DNA of 64,000 nt, from contig CM046311.1 of the NCBI GenBank assembly GCA_025267735.1, positions 27,571,399 to 27,635,398 on the forward strand, read 5' to 3'. Position 1 is the first letter of the stretch. Each line of letters begins with the position of its first letter. The DNA comes from Mactra quadrangularis. Its lineage: Eukaryota > Mollusca > Bivalvia > Venerida > Mactridae. The position numbers and the translations under genes were made by a program. Below the pieces are notes generated by a model, which saw only the letters and a list, made by a program, of their open reading frames with translations, did no database searches and was not told where the DNA came from. This document shows positions 45,946 through 58,712 of the stretch, piece by piece.

Positions 45946-48295
45946 AAGGATTAATGTTTCTTTTTGTTTTAATTTTGAATGTGATATATAATTGGACGTC
46001 TCAATTTCCACAGAAACATAATACCTGTGGGTATCGTCTAATTTTATTTTTATAAGTCGATTGAAGTATGTTGATTTATGTTGTAGATGTTGGTGTTCAT
46101 TTAAAGTATGTTTACCTCACATACTGTCGGTTATGGTTGTGTTTTTAGGTTATCAATACTGTTTTGTTGATTGTAATGTTTCATTTGTGTCGTTGCTCAC
46201 TTAGAAACGTTTCTAGTATTTTACAAGCATATACTTAAACTGTATGTCATTCACCTTTGAACCTATAGTATTGCTATTCAACTTTTAATATACTATCCTC
46301 CAGATGACAAATAACGTATCCAAATATGGAGATACATTTTTTTTTAAATTGATGTAAGAAATGAGCTTTTACATTTACATGAAATAATTTGCCATTGACC
46401 TCAGGTGACTTTAAGGTTAAAGATAAACAAAACGAGTGACTAGAGCACTCTAATGAGATCTTCATCAAAACGACATTTGATATGTTTTACATTTAAGGTC
46501 AATTTAAGTGTTTTGAATATTTTTGTATGATGTTTCACATGTGATTATTATAACCTGTATTGGAATAGGTAAAATTACACGATTTCTTTGTCTTCTCGCA
46601 TACTGATACTTGATATAACCATACGAACATGTTTATACGGATGCTGCTTTCAATTATAGTAATAGTTAAACTTGGTTCACTAAGTTTCGTATTTTAGTTG
46701 AAAGTCTTTGTAAATTGTTCAATTTTAGTCTGCCTGATAAAAAAATTATAAAGGCACGATAAACAATGTTCATATAAGAAAAACGGAAAGTAGTATTTGA
46801 AATTGATGTTCACATAAAACAAAACAAATTCGGCTCTGTCAGTTGCGAGCCTGCTATAGATAATAATAAAAAAATAGTGGCATACCCTAGTCAAAAAGCA
46901 TGTAGTGTCCAACCCAAATATTGAAAATGTATTAAAGAGCTTTATTTAAGAAACACTTAATTTAGTAATGTAAGGGAGAACATTACTTGTGGTATACATG
47001 ATCAGTTCATCAAAATTTCATTTGTCCAAGGACTCTTAGAGAACATTGTATTATTTACTGGAGATAAGATTCCGGAAACAACGAACAATTGACATTCTGT
47101 AATCATGTTCGTAAGTATTGATGCCTCATTACCCGCCTACAAATTTCAATCCACGACAATTGGTAAACGTTTAAGCACTCTAAGCGTGTAAACATTCTTT
47201 CTCTTTTAATACACCGTCTAGGGAATAGATGTTGAAATATCATCAATTGATTAGGATTAAATTAAATTCCAATTTAGACAATTATAAACTGATAACGGCG
47301 TCCCATAGGATTAGAATTCATTTGAGGGTTTCTTTAAAGTGTTTTTGTTCTTCAAAGCGATTGTTAATAGAATAAATCTTGAGAAACTTTCCATATAATG
47401 TTGACAAATTTCTTGATAAGAATTAATCATTGAAACTAATCATTGATCGTGATGAATTATTCTTTATTACATTTCCTGTAATATTCATGAAGCCTCGTAC
47501 TTGTATAATGTAAAGATATAAAGGATTAATGGGATGATTCCCTGTTGTTTTAGAAGACTATGGCTATTTTTGTAGAACGTCATACAACCAATGAGTTTTT
47601 TTCGGAAATTTCGGAAGTCACATTATAAATATATTCATGGCTTAGCCTATTGTCTAATATACCTTTTTGACAAGCCCATTAGATGCGCCCCACTTTTAAA
47701 GTGTTGTACGTTGTACACATGTATCACGACTGGTTATCCTGAACACATTTATAACAAGTTGGATATCGTCTTTTAGTCTTACCAATACTACTTCACTAAG
47801 TTCTAAGCAGTATAACAACAAGAGTGAGATGTTATAGTTGATGTAATTGTTGTGGTGTTAGTATTCTACAGAGACGGACCTTCAACATCAGATGATCAAG
47901 AACCATACACAATGAGATAAATAATTGAACCATCATGCGAGATAAAAATATACTTTCTATAACTTTTGTAAATACATTGTAAAGCAGTAATACAAATGTA
48001 CTTATTATTATACCTCACGTGATTTGTTACTACATGTATATAGCGTAATACCTATCGGCCAGCTTCAAGCGAATGGGAGACCACTGCATTGGAGTTGCTG
48101 AATACCGGGACCCGAGTTTTAGCCATTCAATTTGAATTACTTTCCTTGCGCAGACACTTGCTTTTTACCAAACGATAAACTTAAACGATGTGAAAATGTC
48201 TTTAAGTTCAGAAGCAAATAAACAGTTGAATTAAAAGGTTTTTGCCTATTCAATTGTTAACACTTTCTGATTTTAGTTGTTCAGTATAATAAAAT
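45946..48295. other. Intergenic, nothing recognised
   Basis: About 2.3 kb of AT-rich DNA. A phrase near 48057-48125 is more GC-rich but matches nothing I can name. Confidence 0.4.
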
Positions 48296-48406
48296 AAATA
48301 CCACATCCTACAGAGGGTGATAGAACGAAATATTTACCCTTGACAAGTAAAGTCAATTACATGTCAAGGGTGATATTTCCACCACCCTATGTAGGATGTG
48401 ATATTT
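48296..48406. mobile_element. 111-bp foldback MITE
   Basis: Arms of about 47 bp mirror each other (acatcctaca, agggtg, aaatat, acccttgaca) with 16 bp between. Near-hairpin over the whole length, noncoding. Confidence 0.75.
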
Positions 48407-48485
48407 ATAAAGTGACATCCTTTCATCGGGGCTCGCTTTACCTCGAAGTTGATTGTCTTTTACACCAATGAACATATTATCCCCT

Positions 48486-49040
48486 ATAGACGGTCTCTCA
48501 CAGAACACGATTGACGACACGGTTATACACGGGTAGACTGGTACGAGTTAGACTCGAATGCTGCACGAGTGTGTACGAATAAAGCACGGATATACTTGTT
48601 CAAGCAAGGTTTGTCACGATTTGAACACGATTAGCGAGCGATTTTTATACGATTGTTTGACGTTTCCAAGTACGGTCTGGTACGTTCTAGGACGATCAAT
48701 CACGACCTTTACTCGATTTACTCGGCATTCACAGTGTTTACATACGGTCCCGCCAACTTTTGTTTCATACGATTTATATACGACAATGACACGGTTGAGC
48801 TCACTCGTGTAGTGGCCTTCATGTTCGGTTGCATATACGGTATCATACGGTCTCACACGGTCTTGTACGATCGCATATACGATTGTACACGGACATGACA
48901 TCCGTACCAGTTTTGAAAAGTTTCAAAAAATCATACACGACCTTCACGGATACACTCAAATGGCCCGAGTGTAACTCGGATCAGAACACGGTTGGTTCGG
49001 TATGTACGGTTTACACGGGTTGCCAATCGTATAAACCGTG
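48486..49040. repeat. ACG-rich cryptic repeat block
   Basis: By eye I count about 32 ACG trinucleotides in about 555 bp, nearly all as (t/c)acg(a/g). In surrounding AT-rich DNA about five would be expected from base composition. They form short strings such as tacacgg, tacgat, cacgat and catacggtctcacacggtct at irregular spacing of roughly 8-30 bp. No fixed period or unit boundary is visible. Open frames of 79-95 codons exist on both strands here because the string lacks stop codons; they are not evidence of a gene. The strand asymmetry (acg rather than cgt) ends near 49030. Confidence 0.75.
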
Positions 49041-51760
49041 TGTTCTGTGTGATACAGGCTTAACATAAAATTAAAACGCTGTAGGCACTGAATTTGTTCA
49101 GATTTGAAAATTCAAAGTGGATAGAGTGCTTCAACAACGTTTGTATACATAGGACAGTTCAGTGATACTTGTTTGATAGGTAGAAAACATATACAGATTA
49201 ATGAAACCATTATATTTTACTGATTTTTACCCACATAAATAATAAGAGCTTTAGATATTCGTTATAGATTGAACGACTGGCCTTGAATGTTCTCAGGTCG
49301 CAATAGCAATAGCTGACGACGACACCAGATTCCACTGAAGGATTCCAAGTGGTTCAATATCATTGTTGTATAAATCACAGAAAAAGTATTGTTCATTAAT
49401 GTTAGTTTCTGTGTACAAGCAAACGTGTTAATATACATGAAATACATACATTGACATTGAAGTGATAATTTTTCTATTATTTAAAGTTATATAAAGCTAT
49501 ATCCACTGATATATCAGTAGACAAAATCAGATCATTTGAACAACGACAAAATATTTCGAAAGATCTTTATTAAGACAAGACTGTCTATTTCTTCTTGACG
49601 ACTCATACATTTTGAACATGTGGTACAATTTACGTAACTACATGTATATATACATATTCGGACAGGGGTTTGTTGAGAAGTACTGTATGAAATGATTAAC
49701 TGTGTGAATTAAATTGGAGACGTATTTTCACAAAATTAGAATATGGTCTCAAACAAATGAACCCTATAAGTGATTCTTAATTTTTAAACTTGTGGCATGT
49801 TCCGTCAAATTTCGATTTATAATCTGGCATTTACGAGCATTGTCGGCCAATACTATTATACCATAGACACTAAACATTAAGTGAAAGTGACTTCAAATGA
49901 AACTTTTCTTCATTTACATGTACTTTACTAAATTAATAACATGTTTCGCCTTTACGGCTCATCGGTGAATTTCTACAGGGATATCTATAGATAGATTATA
50001 TTGTAGAAAACTTATAAAGATACTTGGTCATTCCTAGCACAATTCAGTGACCCCCAGGTTTAGAGTTATTATTCAAGCCCATTTATTCTACTTCATTTGT
50101 ACGTGAAATAACGAACAAAACTCCACTATTTAGATATCATTCAAAATCATTAACTGTCCAGGAGTTTTACTTTCCGATATACGATCTTTGAACTTAGCCT
50201 ATATGAAAGAATCGCTTAAACCATTCTATTGCATAAGATGATGTAATCATATTTTCTGTCAGCTGAGACGCACAACTGGTCGTGACTGAATCGGTGAAAC
50301 TATTCTATTACATAAGACGACGTAAATATCTGTACTAAGACGCATCACGCATCGCGTGAACATAACTCCACACAAGAAGTAGTCCGGATTTCAGGTGGAT
50401 GTAAATTAATGCGCCTGTCATAGCAGGCGATCTGATTGAATAGCTCTCTACTCTATTTACTGAGGGACTACCTCTGGATTCGGTAAATTTCTCAAAGTAG
50501 GCGTGGGTCTGAATTATGGTAAATATATTTGTCGGGACTGAAGTTCCGAACAAATAAAAATGAAAAATCAAAGCACTGGAGTGCTGGAGGATCGAAGTCC
50601 TGAATTTATTTATTAAATAGAGAATATAATTATGTCAAAATATCAAACTTGTACAGCAATATTATCTGTAAAATAATGTATTAAGTATCAATCAACAGAA
50701 TTTAACAAGTGCAGTCCAAGGACAGCACTAATTTCCGAGTGTTTTGCTCATGGCAAAGTCTATCTTACTTCATCAAACGAAATAAATCAGTCAAAGAATA
50801 ATAACCAATTCATATAGATATAAAGATGCATAACTTACAACTGTAACTTAAATCTATAGTAACGTCCCTTCAAAGTTAAGTAGACTCAGCATCAATGAAT
50901 AAGCATACCTACTTTCATTTAAATATCTTAATTAAGTATGCATCCGTTTAACTAGACACAATGATTACGGCATTGCAATCAAATACCATATAGTTTGAAA
51001 AATGCCGACGCACATCTTAAACTGGTTTTATCAATTTCCGTTCGAAACTGCAAACCAGTGTTTAAAATTAGTCACCAAACAAAGGACTACAATTAATTTT
51101 AATTGCTACAAAGAGTTGCTTAATAGACTCTACAGGAGCTGAGATTACTGACTGAATAATGTTTATATAATATAGAAAAAAGCTAGAAACTGTATTTGAG
51201 TTACACAACGATAGGAGTACGCGACCAGTATTTACTCGATAATATATTTTCGGTGGGTGGAGTTTCACTCTGGGCATGTAAGTTGTTTACTTTTGCACAT
51301 AGCGTTGGATAGTTAGTGAGTCGCACATATTAATCGTGTTATAACTAGGCCAACGTTTTGTTTATCCGAATTAATGTTAAAATGTTAAATATCATGGTTT
51401 TACACAACACTTTTTCGTTTCGCTATCGTAATGTTTAATATATACAATTCTTGAATGTATAAAATTTAAACGCTTTCCGCAATTTGTTTAATCTTTGCAT
51501 CGACAAGCTCCGACCTAGACATTAAGGTATTGAAGTCGGAGTCTTTGATGGAGCGAGAAGGCGGGTTTTATAGCGCCACCTGGTGTTAGGCAAAGTCAGA
51601 CAATATACATTTGTGAATGACTTTATTGACCGACAACTCAAGCCGGCGTATTTTTTTATTACAATGAGATGCTAATGAGTGTCACGCTTGAACTACGCCT
51701 CTTTATCTATGTTGAAAAGTGTTGAAGCGTGAAAAGAGTAATCTTATACTTTCTTGTTAC
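49041..51760. other. Intergenic, nothing recognised
   Basis: Nothing structured apart from a weak inverted pair (ctccgacct near 51509, agtcggag near 51534). Confidence 0.4.
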
Positions 51761-51762
51761 CA

Positions 51763-51872
51763 TTGGAACGATTTTTAGACATCGTTCCAAAAACCATCTG
51801 ATTATATTTTAGATTTTACCTTTGTTGGCGTCAGCGCCGAAGCGCGACGCCCCTAATGGAATAAAATCAGAT
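51763..51872. repeat. Two adjacent hairpins
   Basis: First: perfect 10-bp stem ttggaacgat (51763-51772) with atcgttccaa (51781-51790). Second: arms beginning atctgatt (51796) and ending aatcagat (51865-51872), around an inner stem ggcgtc (51827-51832) with gacgcc (51846-51851). The second resembles a very short foldback element. Confidence 0.65.
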
Positions 51873-51967
51873 TTTGTGAAAGGGCAACTACAAAATCTCG
51901 GACCTTTTCGTCAAGCATAATAGCCGATCATTCCGATTATTACGTGTCCTCCTAAAACACTGACCGC

Positions 51968-52051
51968 TTAACTGACGTGTTTAATATAGTGCGCTCAACT
52001 GACGAGTTAAATATAGAGGGGTTATGTTCTTAACTGACGAGTTAAATAAAG
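51968..52051 (+). repeat. Three copies of a ttaactgacgagttaa unit
   Basis: Units at 51968, 51996 and 52030, spaced 28 and 34 bp. Each reads (t/c)aactgacg(a/t)gtt(a/t)aata(t/a)ag and is partly palindromic (ttaact/agttaa). Confidence 0.7.
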
Positions 52052-52059
52052 ACGGGATA

Positions 52060-53506
52060 AAATTGACTATATTGCTTGCGTGATTTGTTGATATTGTTGG
52101 TTTTTTACAACGTTAAAGATGATATTGTGATATATTATCTAATTAAATAATGCCATTTTAAGAAATTGTGATTAGATCTAGATAAAAACATTGTGAAAGA
52201 AATTTATCAATTTATAAATTATAGTGTAGTTAACAATTAATTAAGACGTATTTTCCGAATAAAATTATTTAATGTGCTAACCTTAACCAAAAAGATCTGA
52301 TCTCCTAGTTTATAACCCGTTAGTACATTTCTTACTTTTAAACATTCTTTTGGACGCTCTTTGATCCTTTGCATCAATGCTTTTTCTTGTTCTATATATG
52401 AAATGGATAGGGAGATGCATATATAATCATTTATAATCACGACCACCATCCTTTGCACCGGCGATAGCTGGGTGGTATAAATACAAGTCATTGCATTCCT
52501 TTGTGATAAAGCTTGGATTTTCACATTTGAATTTTACGTTTAATTATACCGCGAACATGTTCGAATTGAAACCGTATTCGTGGTACAGTTGTTAACCCGA
52601 TCCACTTTAAATGCTGCCATCGAAGAAAATTTTAATAGTATTTCCCTTTTCTTTGAACTTGTTAAAACCGCTGATTTAGAATACGTATGCATATACATGG
52701 ACAAAAGAGTTTATCGACTAACCATAGCGATTTGCTAACAGAATTTAAAAACCTGACGTAAAGGAATCAAACATTTAATTCCCATTTAATTGCTCTTTGG
52801 ACAGAGTATCTTCTACCTAGTACGATTATGTATATATAATACAAGTTATATTTATTTTGTAACCATGATATCTCTTCAACCATTGCTTTTAGTCAATCAT
52901 TTAACAAACGTTTACCCATCTCCATTTATCAATCAAGACGGATATACCTTAGGGAATAATAAATGCAAACATGGAAATATTGTACATTACGAAGTAATTG
53001 AAGGTTCGTTCTAGGTACATATATAAATTATGCAAACAGTCTTGTGTACATCGCCATTTTTTCAAGGAACGTCAATTTCTTGTGTTAGTTATTATTGCTG
53101 TTAAATTACCACGGATGATTTATAGTTGCTAGAAATGATTGATGTTAAATAAGACTGTGACTATTTTAAAACATAAATTAATGATTAGCATAGGGAATAA
53201 GAAAATGATTTATGAGATGACGTCACGCAATGTAAGTAGAGATACTTAGTAATTATGTACTTAAAATTTTAAGCATGTTATTTATTGCAATTATTTCTTT
53301 CTTGAAACGGGTTGGCCTATTTTTATAACATTGATGGATATATTACCGCTCGTTGTAATAAGACTGTTTAAAGAATGTTTTATAAGCCAATACCTACGGT
53401 ATGAAGTTGTTTTTATTAATATGTTGTCTTTTATAACATTGCAGTTAACTGTAATGCCTTAGTTATGATGATAATCACTTTTAGTATAGTTCAAATAATT
53501 TCATCA
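52060..53506. other. Intergenic, nothing recognised
   Basis: A 95-codon minus frame at 52237-52524 shows no motif or splice context good enough to call. Confidence 0.4.
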
Positions 53507-53949
53507 TCTATACTATTAAATTTGCGAGTTTCCTGTTTTGTGGAAGAAACTGCGCAGCTTTGAATAAATCTTTTGTTTGTCGCTGGAGCACCTATATACC
53601 GGCTTATCAAGTTGACAATTCTTTTTTGACAAAGCCTCTTTATATTTGCAAAAACTGCCAAAAATCAACAAAAATAGTGGGTTTTTTTGTGTCTAAAATA
53701 GTTCTGGATAAAACTAAAAATAGTTTGGACTGTAACTGCTGTATTATCATGTGGAATCACCCAGAATACGTGCAACCTTCGGGCCATTTTTTGAATATTC
53801 ACCAAGCATGCGTTCTTTGTTCTCGAAATAATACCCATAAACGGCATACTCACCCATGCTTTTTAAACATGCCTGTTTCGAGGATCAGTTTCGAGAACTG
53901 TCATTACCTAAAGCCCGTGCTTGCAAGCCTTGCACGGGCTCCCATCTAG
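53507..53949 (+). mobile_element. Non-autonomous Helitron, 443 bp
   Basis: Starts TCTATACTATTAAA after a host A. Ends CTAG followed by a host T, preceded by a perfect 9-bp hairpin (agcccgtgc 53912-53920; gcacgggct 53932-53940) that stops 5 nt before CTAG. TC start, hairpin, CTRR end, insertion between A and T and no target duplication are the Helitron rules. The 129-codon open frame inside uses the TAG of CTAG as its stop, matches no Rep/helicase protein and is probably incidental. A rolling-circle Rep-helicase would have to come from another copy. Confidence 0.9.
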
Positions 53950-55147
53950 TTTAAATTATTTATCGGACAATTTCACACCATTTAACTACTAGGTTTAATA
54001 TTTTGTTGATCATAGGTTCTACCTCTCATAGTGTTGTACTAAAACTCAATGTCAGCCACTAACAACGTTATTTACTTGATACCGACTAAAAGCTTCGATA
54101 TAGGGATCTCATCGTCTAAAGTACATAAGTGATTTGGACCACTGACAGACCCTCGCGATATGAACGGGAACTAAGTTTACAGAGCAAAGTAAAACATCAT
54201 TATGCTAAACTTTTTTTTTATCAATCAGCTAAAACCATCTAATGAAATTGTCTCCTTATAACTTAGTCTTGTCATTCAGAGACATGTACCACATAATCTG
54301 CAACAATCTCCTTATTTCGCAAAAACCAAATTGGCATTGGCAGAGGTTTACGCATAAAACTAATTTTTTATGTTTTGTATGAAAGAAAATCATGTTAAAA
54401 ATAAATTTTGGAAAATCACAACTATGTATCAAATGTTTAACAAAAGCAATGGAGAACAGCCCACTCTTCCAGTGGCTTATGATCAATTGTTAGAAGAAAG
54501 GGTGATTCTTAATGTGATTAAAGTCTTGATAGAACCTATTCCCCCACTATTTATAACTATGCCATCATTCAAACGTCAGTTTTATCTTTAAAATAATACA
54601 ATTTTCTTCTGTATAAAATCATTGTAGTGACAGGTTTGTCACCAAAATGTCATTTCCATATTGTTTTTCTTATTGTCAAATCTCCTGTGGACATTTTCAA
54701 GATTTTACGATCTTAGTTGTGACACTTTATATTTAAATAATAGATGAGATCTCCGTATGGAGACGTGTATAGTTATTGTTCACGTAGTTGTTTTTGTTAT
54801 ATAATTATGTTTAATGTTTCTATGTAATACAGTTGTTACATTGGAAACATTGCAGTTTCTATGTAGTTGTTGCCATACATTGCCAAGAATTAACACATTT
54901 TGCTGCACGATTTTGATATTCATAATAGTTTTGAAGTGTGCTTACAATGCAACATTCTAAAATATGTATTGCGACTTTCAATTGAAACGTTATATCAAAT
55001 AGTTAATCTTTAACTCAAGTTCGATTACGTTTCGAAGTTCATGAGCTCGTCGAATGATTGATCCCGGAGTTTAATGGGTGCAGTTGTTAGCTAAATTCCC
55101 CCAACATTATCTCTTCAATTCTCTCTAGTTGGACTTTTTACTTGGAC
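53950..55147. other. Intergenic, nothing recognised
   Basis: No repeat ends or exon signals identified. Confidence 0.4.
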
Positions 55148-55149
55148 TA

Positions 55150-56023
55150 TACCCAAACGAAAAAGAAACGCAGGGTAAAATGATATGGAATAACTTTTTA
55201 TCGCCTTGGTGTAAGATGATGAAAATTGGTCAGATTATTATCAAGGCATCTATTTACTCAACTCATAATGAAAAGTTACTGAAGCATGAAACGTTCAGTG
55301 TCACGTAATACAAGCGGAGAAATGCAAAAATTTCGTGCAGAATAAATTTGATAATTTCTTCAACACATCTTTTCATATCATCCCGTACTCTAGACATTTA
55401 TACACTGTTTTCCGTATTAAAACTCTGTTTTAACTTTCTACGTTAATGGCAAGGCTTACTGACGTTCAGCGGGGTCAGGCCATTACGTTGCTAATGCAAG
55501 GTCAAACGCAACAGCAGGTGGCGATGCAGTTTGGCGTGAATGTTTCGACCATAGTGCGACTTGTTCGTCGACTTAGGGAAACTGGAAGGCTTGCCGACTG
55601 GCCTCGGACAGGGCGTCCGCGCGTCACGACACGACGTCAGGACAGGGCTATACGTCTCGCACACCTGCGTAATCGTTACGTTACTGCCACTGAAACTGCT
55701 AAGAATACAGAAGGCAATCATAACCGTCGTATTCACTCCCTAACTGTAAGGAACCGATTACGTGAGGCGGGTCTTCGTTGTAGACGTACATGCATTGGTT
55801 TGCCTCTTACTCCTCCATGTCGCGCGCGTCGAATGACTTGGATAGCGGCACATTCCCTTCGGGAATAACACAAAAAGTAAAGGTCAAAATCCAACGAAAA
55901 TTTCCAAATTTAGTTCACGAAAGATAGTTCTTGATAAATCAATATTCCAATTTTAATATCATTTTTATAATTCACCTTAAATCACCACTGAAGTTTACCC
56001 TGCGTTTCTTTTTCGTTTGAGTA
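55150..56023 (+). mobile_element. Tc1-like transposon, internally deleted
   Basis: TIRs of about 30 bp with one mismatch (tacccaaacgaaaaagaaac then gcagggtaaa at the left; tactcaaacg... at the right), with TA outside both ends (55148-55149 and 56024-56025). It encodes only the N-terminal part of a transposase. The TIR shares acgaaaaagaaacgc with the MITE at 19859-20113. Confidence 0.9.
55446..55868 (+). pseudogene. Tc1-like transposase, DNA-binding half only
   Basis: 140 codons. MARLTDVQRGQAITLLMQG then QQQVAMQFGVNVSTIVRLVR is the first helix-turn-helix. GRPRVTTRRQDRAIR is the GRPR AT-hook-like linker leading to a second helix-turn-helix (TVRNRLREAGLRCRR), ending at AARRMTW-like RARRMTWIAAH. 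Full Tc1-type enzymes run to about 340 residues. Here the frame stops after HSLRE, so the DDE catalytic core is gone. Composition is more GC- and CpG-rich than its surroundings, as expected for a recently arrived coding element. It could bind TIRs but not cut them; a dominant repressor role is speculation. Confidence 0.85.
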
Positions 56024-56025
56024 TA

Positions 56026-56490
56026 TATTCATTGTACGCCTGAGATCAATGCGCTGTAACAAATACTTACTAGAATGGTATGGTTAAAATGAATATTTGC
56101 ATAGGAAGTCAATTATTTACCATGTAACTTGACACAAGCTGTTTACTTTTCATGCAAAGTAAACATTTGAGCTGAGATTGTTTCTAGACCAATTGTAGAA
56201 ATTGAAGACGATTTAATTGTTTGTATACACTTATTTACATTATCAGTTTCCTTATGAATTACTGCGCATACCGTAAACTTTTGAGCGTTATGACGATTCA
56301 CTCAATGATTGTTTTAACATAGTTTCGCAGCTAATGACACTTCATTGTTCCGGTATTAAATATTATATTGTTCATTACATACAAGATGTTTTTTATTTGT
56401 AACTATATTACGTACATAAAATATACGTACGTGTATTGACATTTTTTACGACATACATTTATCCACAAATGACGTTCTTTCCGATAATCA
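56026..56490. other. Intergenic, nothing recognised
   Basis: AT-rich spacer. Confidence 0.4.
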
Positions 56491-56491
56491 C

Positions 56492-56690
56492 GCCAGTCGC
56501 TCGGCTAGCACAATCGGTACAATGTAGCACTTAAGCCTACTGATCGATTTCCAAGCGTGGTATATTTTCGTGGAGCTAGGTGATGATATTATCTCTCCTA
56601 CAACTGATTCTAATTGATGTTGGGCAGTTGATTTACAGCTAAATCCAGAGATGTAGCCTTTTGAAATGATGAGTACCGTATGCAATGCTT
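56492..56690 (+). repeat. Degraded Meta-type SINE
   Basis: gctcggctagcacaatcggt and cctactgatcgat recall the tRNA-like head of the 19.3-kb SINE. cgtggagct, tgttgggcagttga and gctaaatccagagatgtagcc recall its body. The B-box region and tail are destroyed. Confidence 0.65.
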
Positions 56691-56810
56691 TGGAGCGGGC
56701 GTGGCCGCGCCGTTACGACGTTAGATAGCGTTGGTTCAAATCACGTCCAAAACCTACTATGTTGTTTCCTTGAGCAAGAGCGGCATTGCCCATCCAAACT
56801 ATATTTGTCA
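56691..56810 (+). repeat. Second-type SINE remnant
   Basis: gcgggcgtggccgcgccgtt (box-A-like), ggttcaaatcacg (B-box), then tgtttccttgagcaagagcg, as in 37506-37690. It directly abuts the Meta-type remnant. Confidence 0.5.
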
Positions 56811-57983
56811 ATTAAAACCATTCATTTTGCAACATGTGAAGACATTTACTACCTGAATGGTTAGTATGTCATTGAACTTGTTTCACTTAATACATTATGT
56901 ATGAACATATAGCAAGTCTCATCTCCGCAGACTAATTTCTTATTTTAATCTAAACAGTGTTATAATAATCTAATTATTCATGAATTATTTCTCATCGGTA
57001 AATTGTAATTTTAAAATCCCATCGATCGTTTCGTGGTTTTGTTTAGCTATTCCTTAATAAGATTACCGGAACCCACGAGGCCTGCTTTGATCCAATAATT
57101 TGTAATTACAATGTGTATGTCGTGTCGCATGTTATATTGCTCTGCAAACATTATAGTAATTACATTTTTAAAATGTGTCATTCTTACTGATATAAATCTT
57201 ACAGGACTCTAGAAGCGAACAATTTCGAGTTTGGTATTTTTAACGAAAGCAAGTTATATACAAAGTGATATTATATTTGTTTACAAAGTGATCTTGTAAT
57301 TTATCGTCGATGTCAAAGTTTGGCTTCAAAATTATCAAAGTATTGATCTTTATTAAATAAACATTGTATCTCGTCTTGTTTGTTTCTGACCAAATACTGA
57401 CTTTAATATAGTGTCATCCATCAACAACTTGAAACTTGTAAAAAACTAGTTTTTCATTACCACTATTAAATTTTATTTTAGATGAATTTATTCAGTAGAT
57501 AGTTAAACTAGATAGAAACAGTTGAAAGGGGAGTAATGATAGTTTATACAATTGTTCTTGTTATACATGTACATTTATCTAAAATATGTTTTTAATTTCT
57601 CAAATATTTGTAAAAAAGGAAAAACTAATCAAACATTAACTAAAGTGTAGAGGTATTTATGAATGGCACTATATAATAGTAAAGTTCTGATATAAAAACG
57701 AACGTTATGATTTTTGACGATTGTTTAGTGTTTACTTCGAGAAGAAAATATTATCTGTATCAAGACCGTTCTGCTACTAAGACCATAGTTGTTTACTTGT
57801 CCCAATCGTGGAATTTTACTTTATCTAAATTTCTAATTCAAGTCAATAAAATAAAGAACACCATGTGTTGCGTCACAATTGACAATAAACGTGCAAACAA
57901 GTCTACCGTTTTATGTTGAAATACTTAATGTTTTAAAAATAAAATAATTCTTGCTGCCAAAATGAGCAAATTATATCAGAGTA
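56811..57983. other. Intergenic, nothing recognised
   Basis: AT-rich, no structured features. Confidence 0.4.
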
Positions 57984-58712
57984 TAGGTCGTTTGCGTTAA
58001 TGCTGGACCCCTATTTGCCTTAAATATCTTTAAAACTATTAGAGCGATTTTGCTAAAATTTTTAATACAATCTTATTTAAATTTTTCCTTCTAGGATTTA
58101 AATTTTCAGAATTTTTAATAGATAAATAAAAAAGTTTTCCATAAGGTACAATGCAAAATATTTGGAATTTTTTATCAAAAATCCGGCGGGAGGTAAAATA
58201 AGCTGTTCTGATTTTAACATTGTCATTCTTCCAGTGTATTTATACAAAGTCCCGTGCGTTTACAGTAAATATGTCGCTTAAATAAACACTCGACGGTCTA
58301 CTGAATTGTAAAGCAGAGGCCCGTCTTTAAAATCGTACGTGTAGAATATGTATAGATTTTGAGGATACAGACGACAGTGATGATGATATTTGAGTTTGTA
58401 TATACTGTTATACTTAGTTATCAAATACAATTTCTAACCGGGCCTCATATTTAGCTATTATTTTGTATCTACTGTTATGTAGCTGTTCTGATTATGGCAC
58501 ATACCCATTTAACAAAAGTCACTTTTTGGCTTCAAAATTTGCATTGCATGTCTATGGGAAGTATGTTATGTAATTAAAGAAAAAATCTGAATTTTTGGAT
58601 TTGAGAAGGAAAATGTTAGTTATGATCACATACAAAATTTGAGTTAATTCTATCCAATAGTTATTGAGATATTTCATGATTTTAGGGGTCCAGCTTTAAC
58701 GCAAACGACCTA
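57984..58712. mobile_element. 729-bp DNA transposon, copy 2
   Basis: Same orientation, length and ends as 41476-42204. Differences noted by eye include attctaata/tttttaata, actaactccc/acaaagtccc, tcttaattt/tctgaattt and atgctag/atgttag. Flanked by TA/TATA. Confidence 0.9.

Noticed and set aside
48558..49068. Four overlapping frames of 79-95 codons on both strands
   Set aside because: They coincide with the ACG-rich block, where stop-poor composition opens all frames.
52237..52524. 95-codon minus-strand frame
   Set aside because: No recognisable domain or reliable splice boundaries.
53560..53949. 129-codon frame inside the Helitron as a real gene
   Set aside because: The stop codon is formed by the Helitron terminus and the residues match no Rep, helicase or captured gene I recognise.
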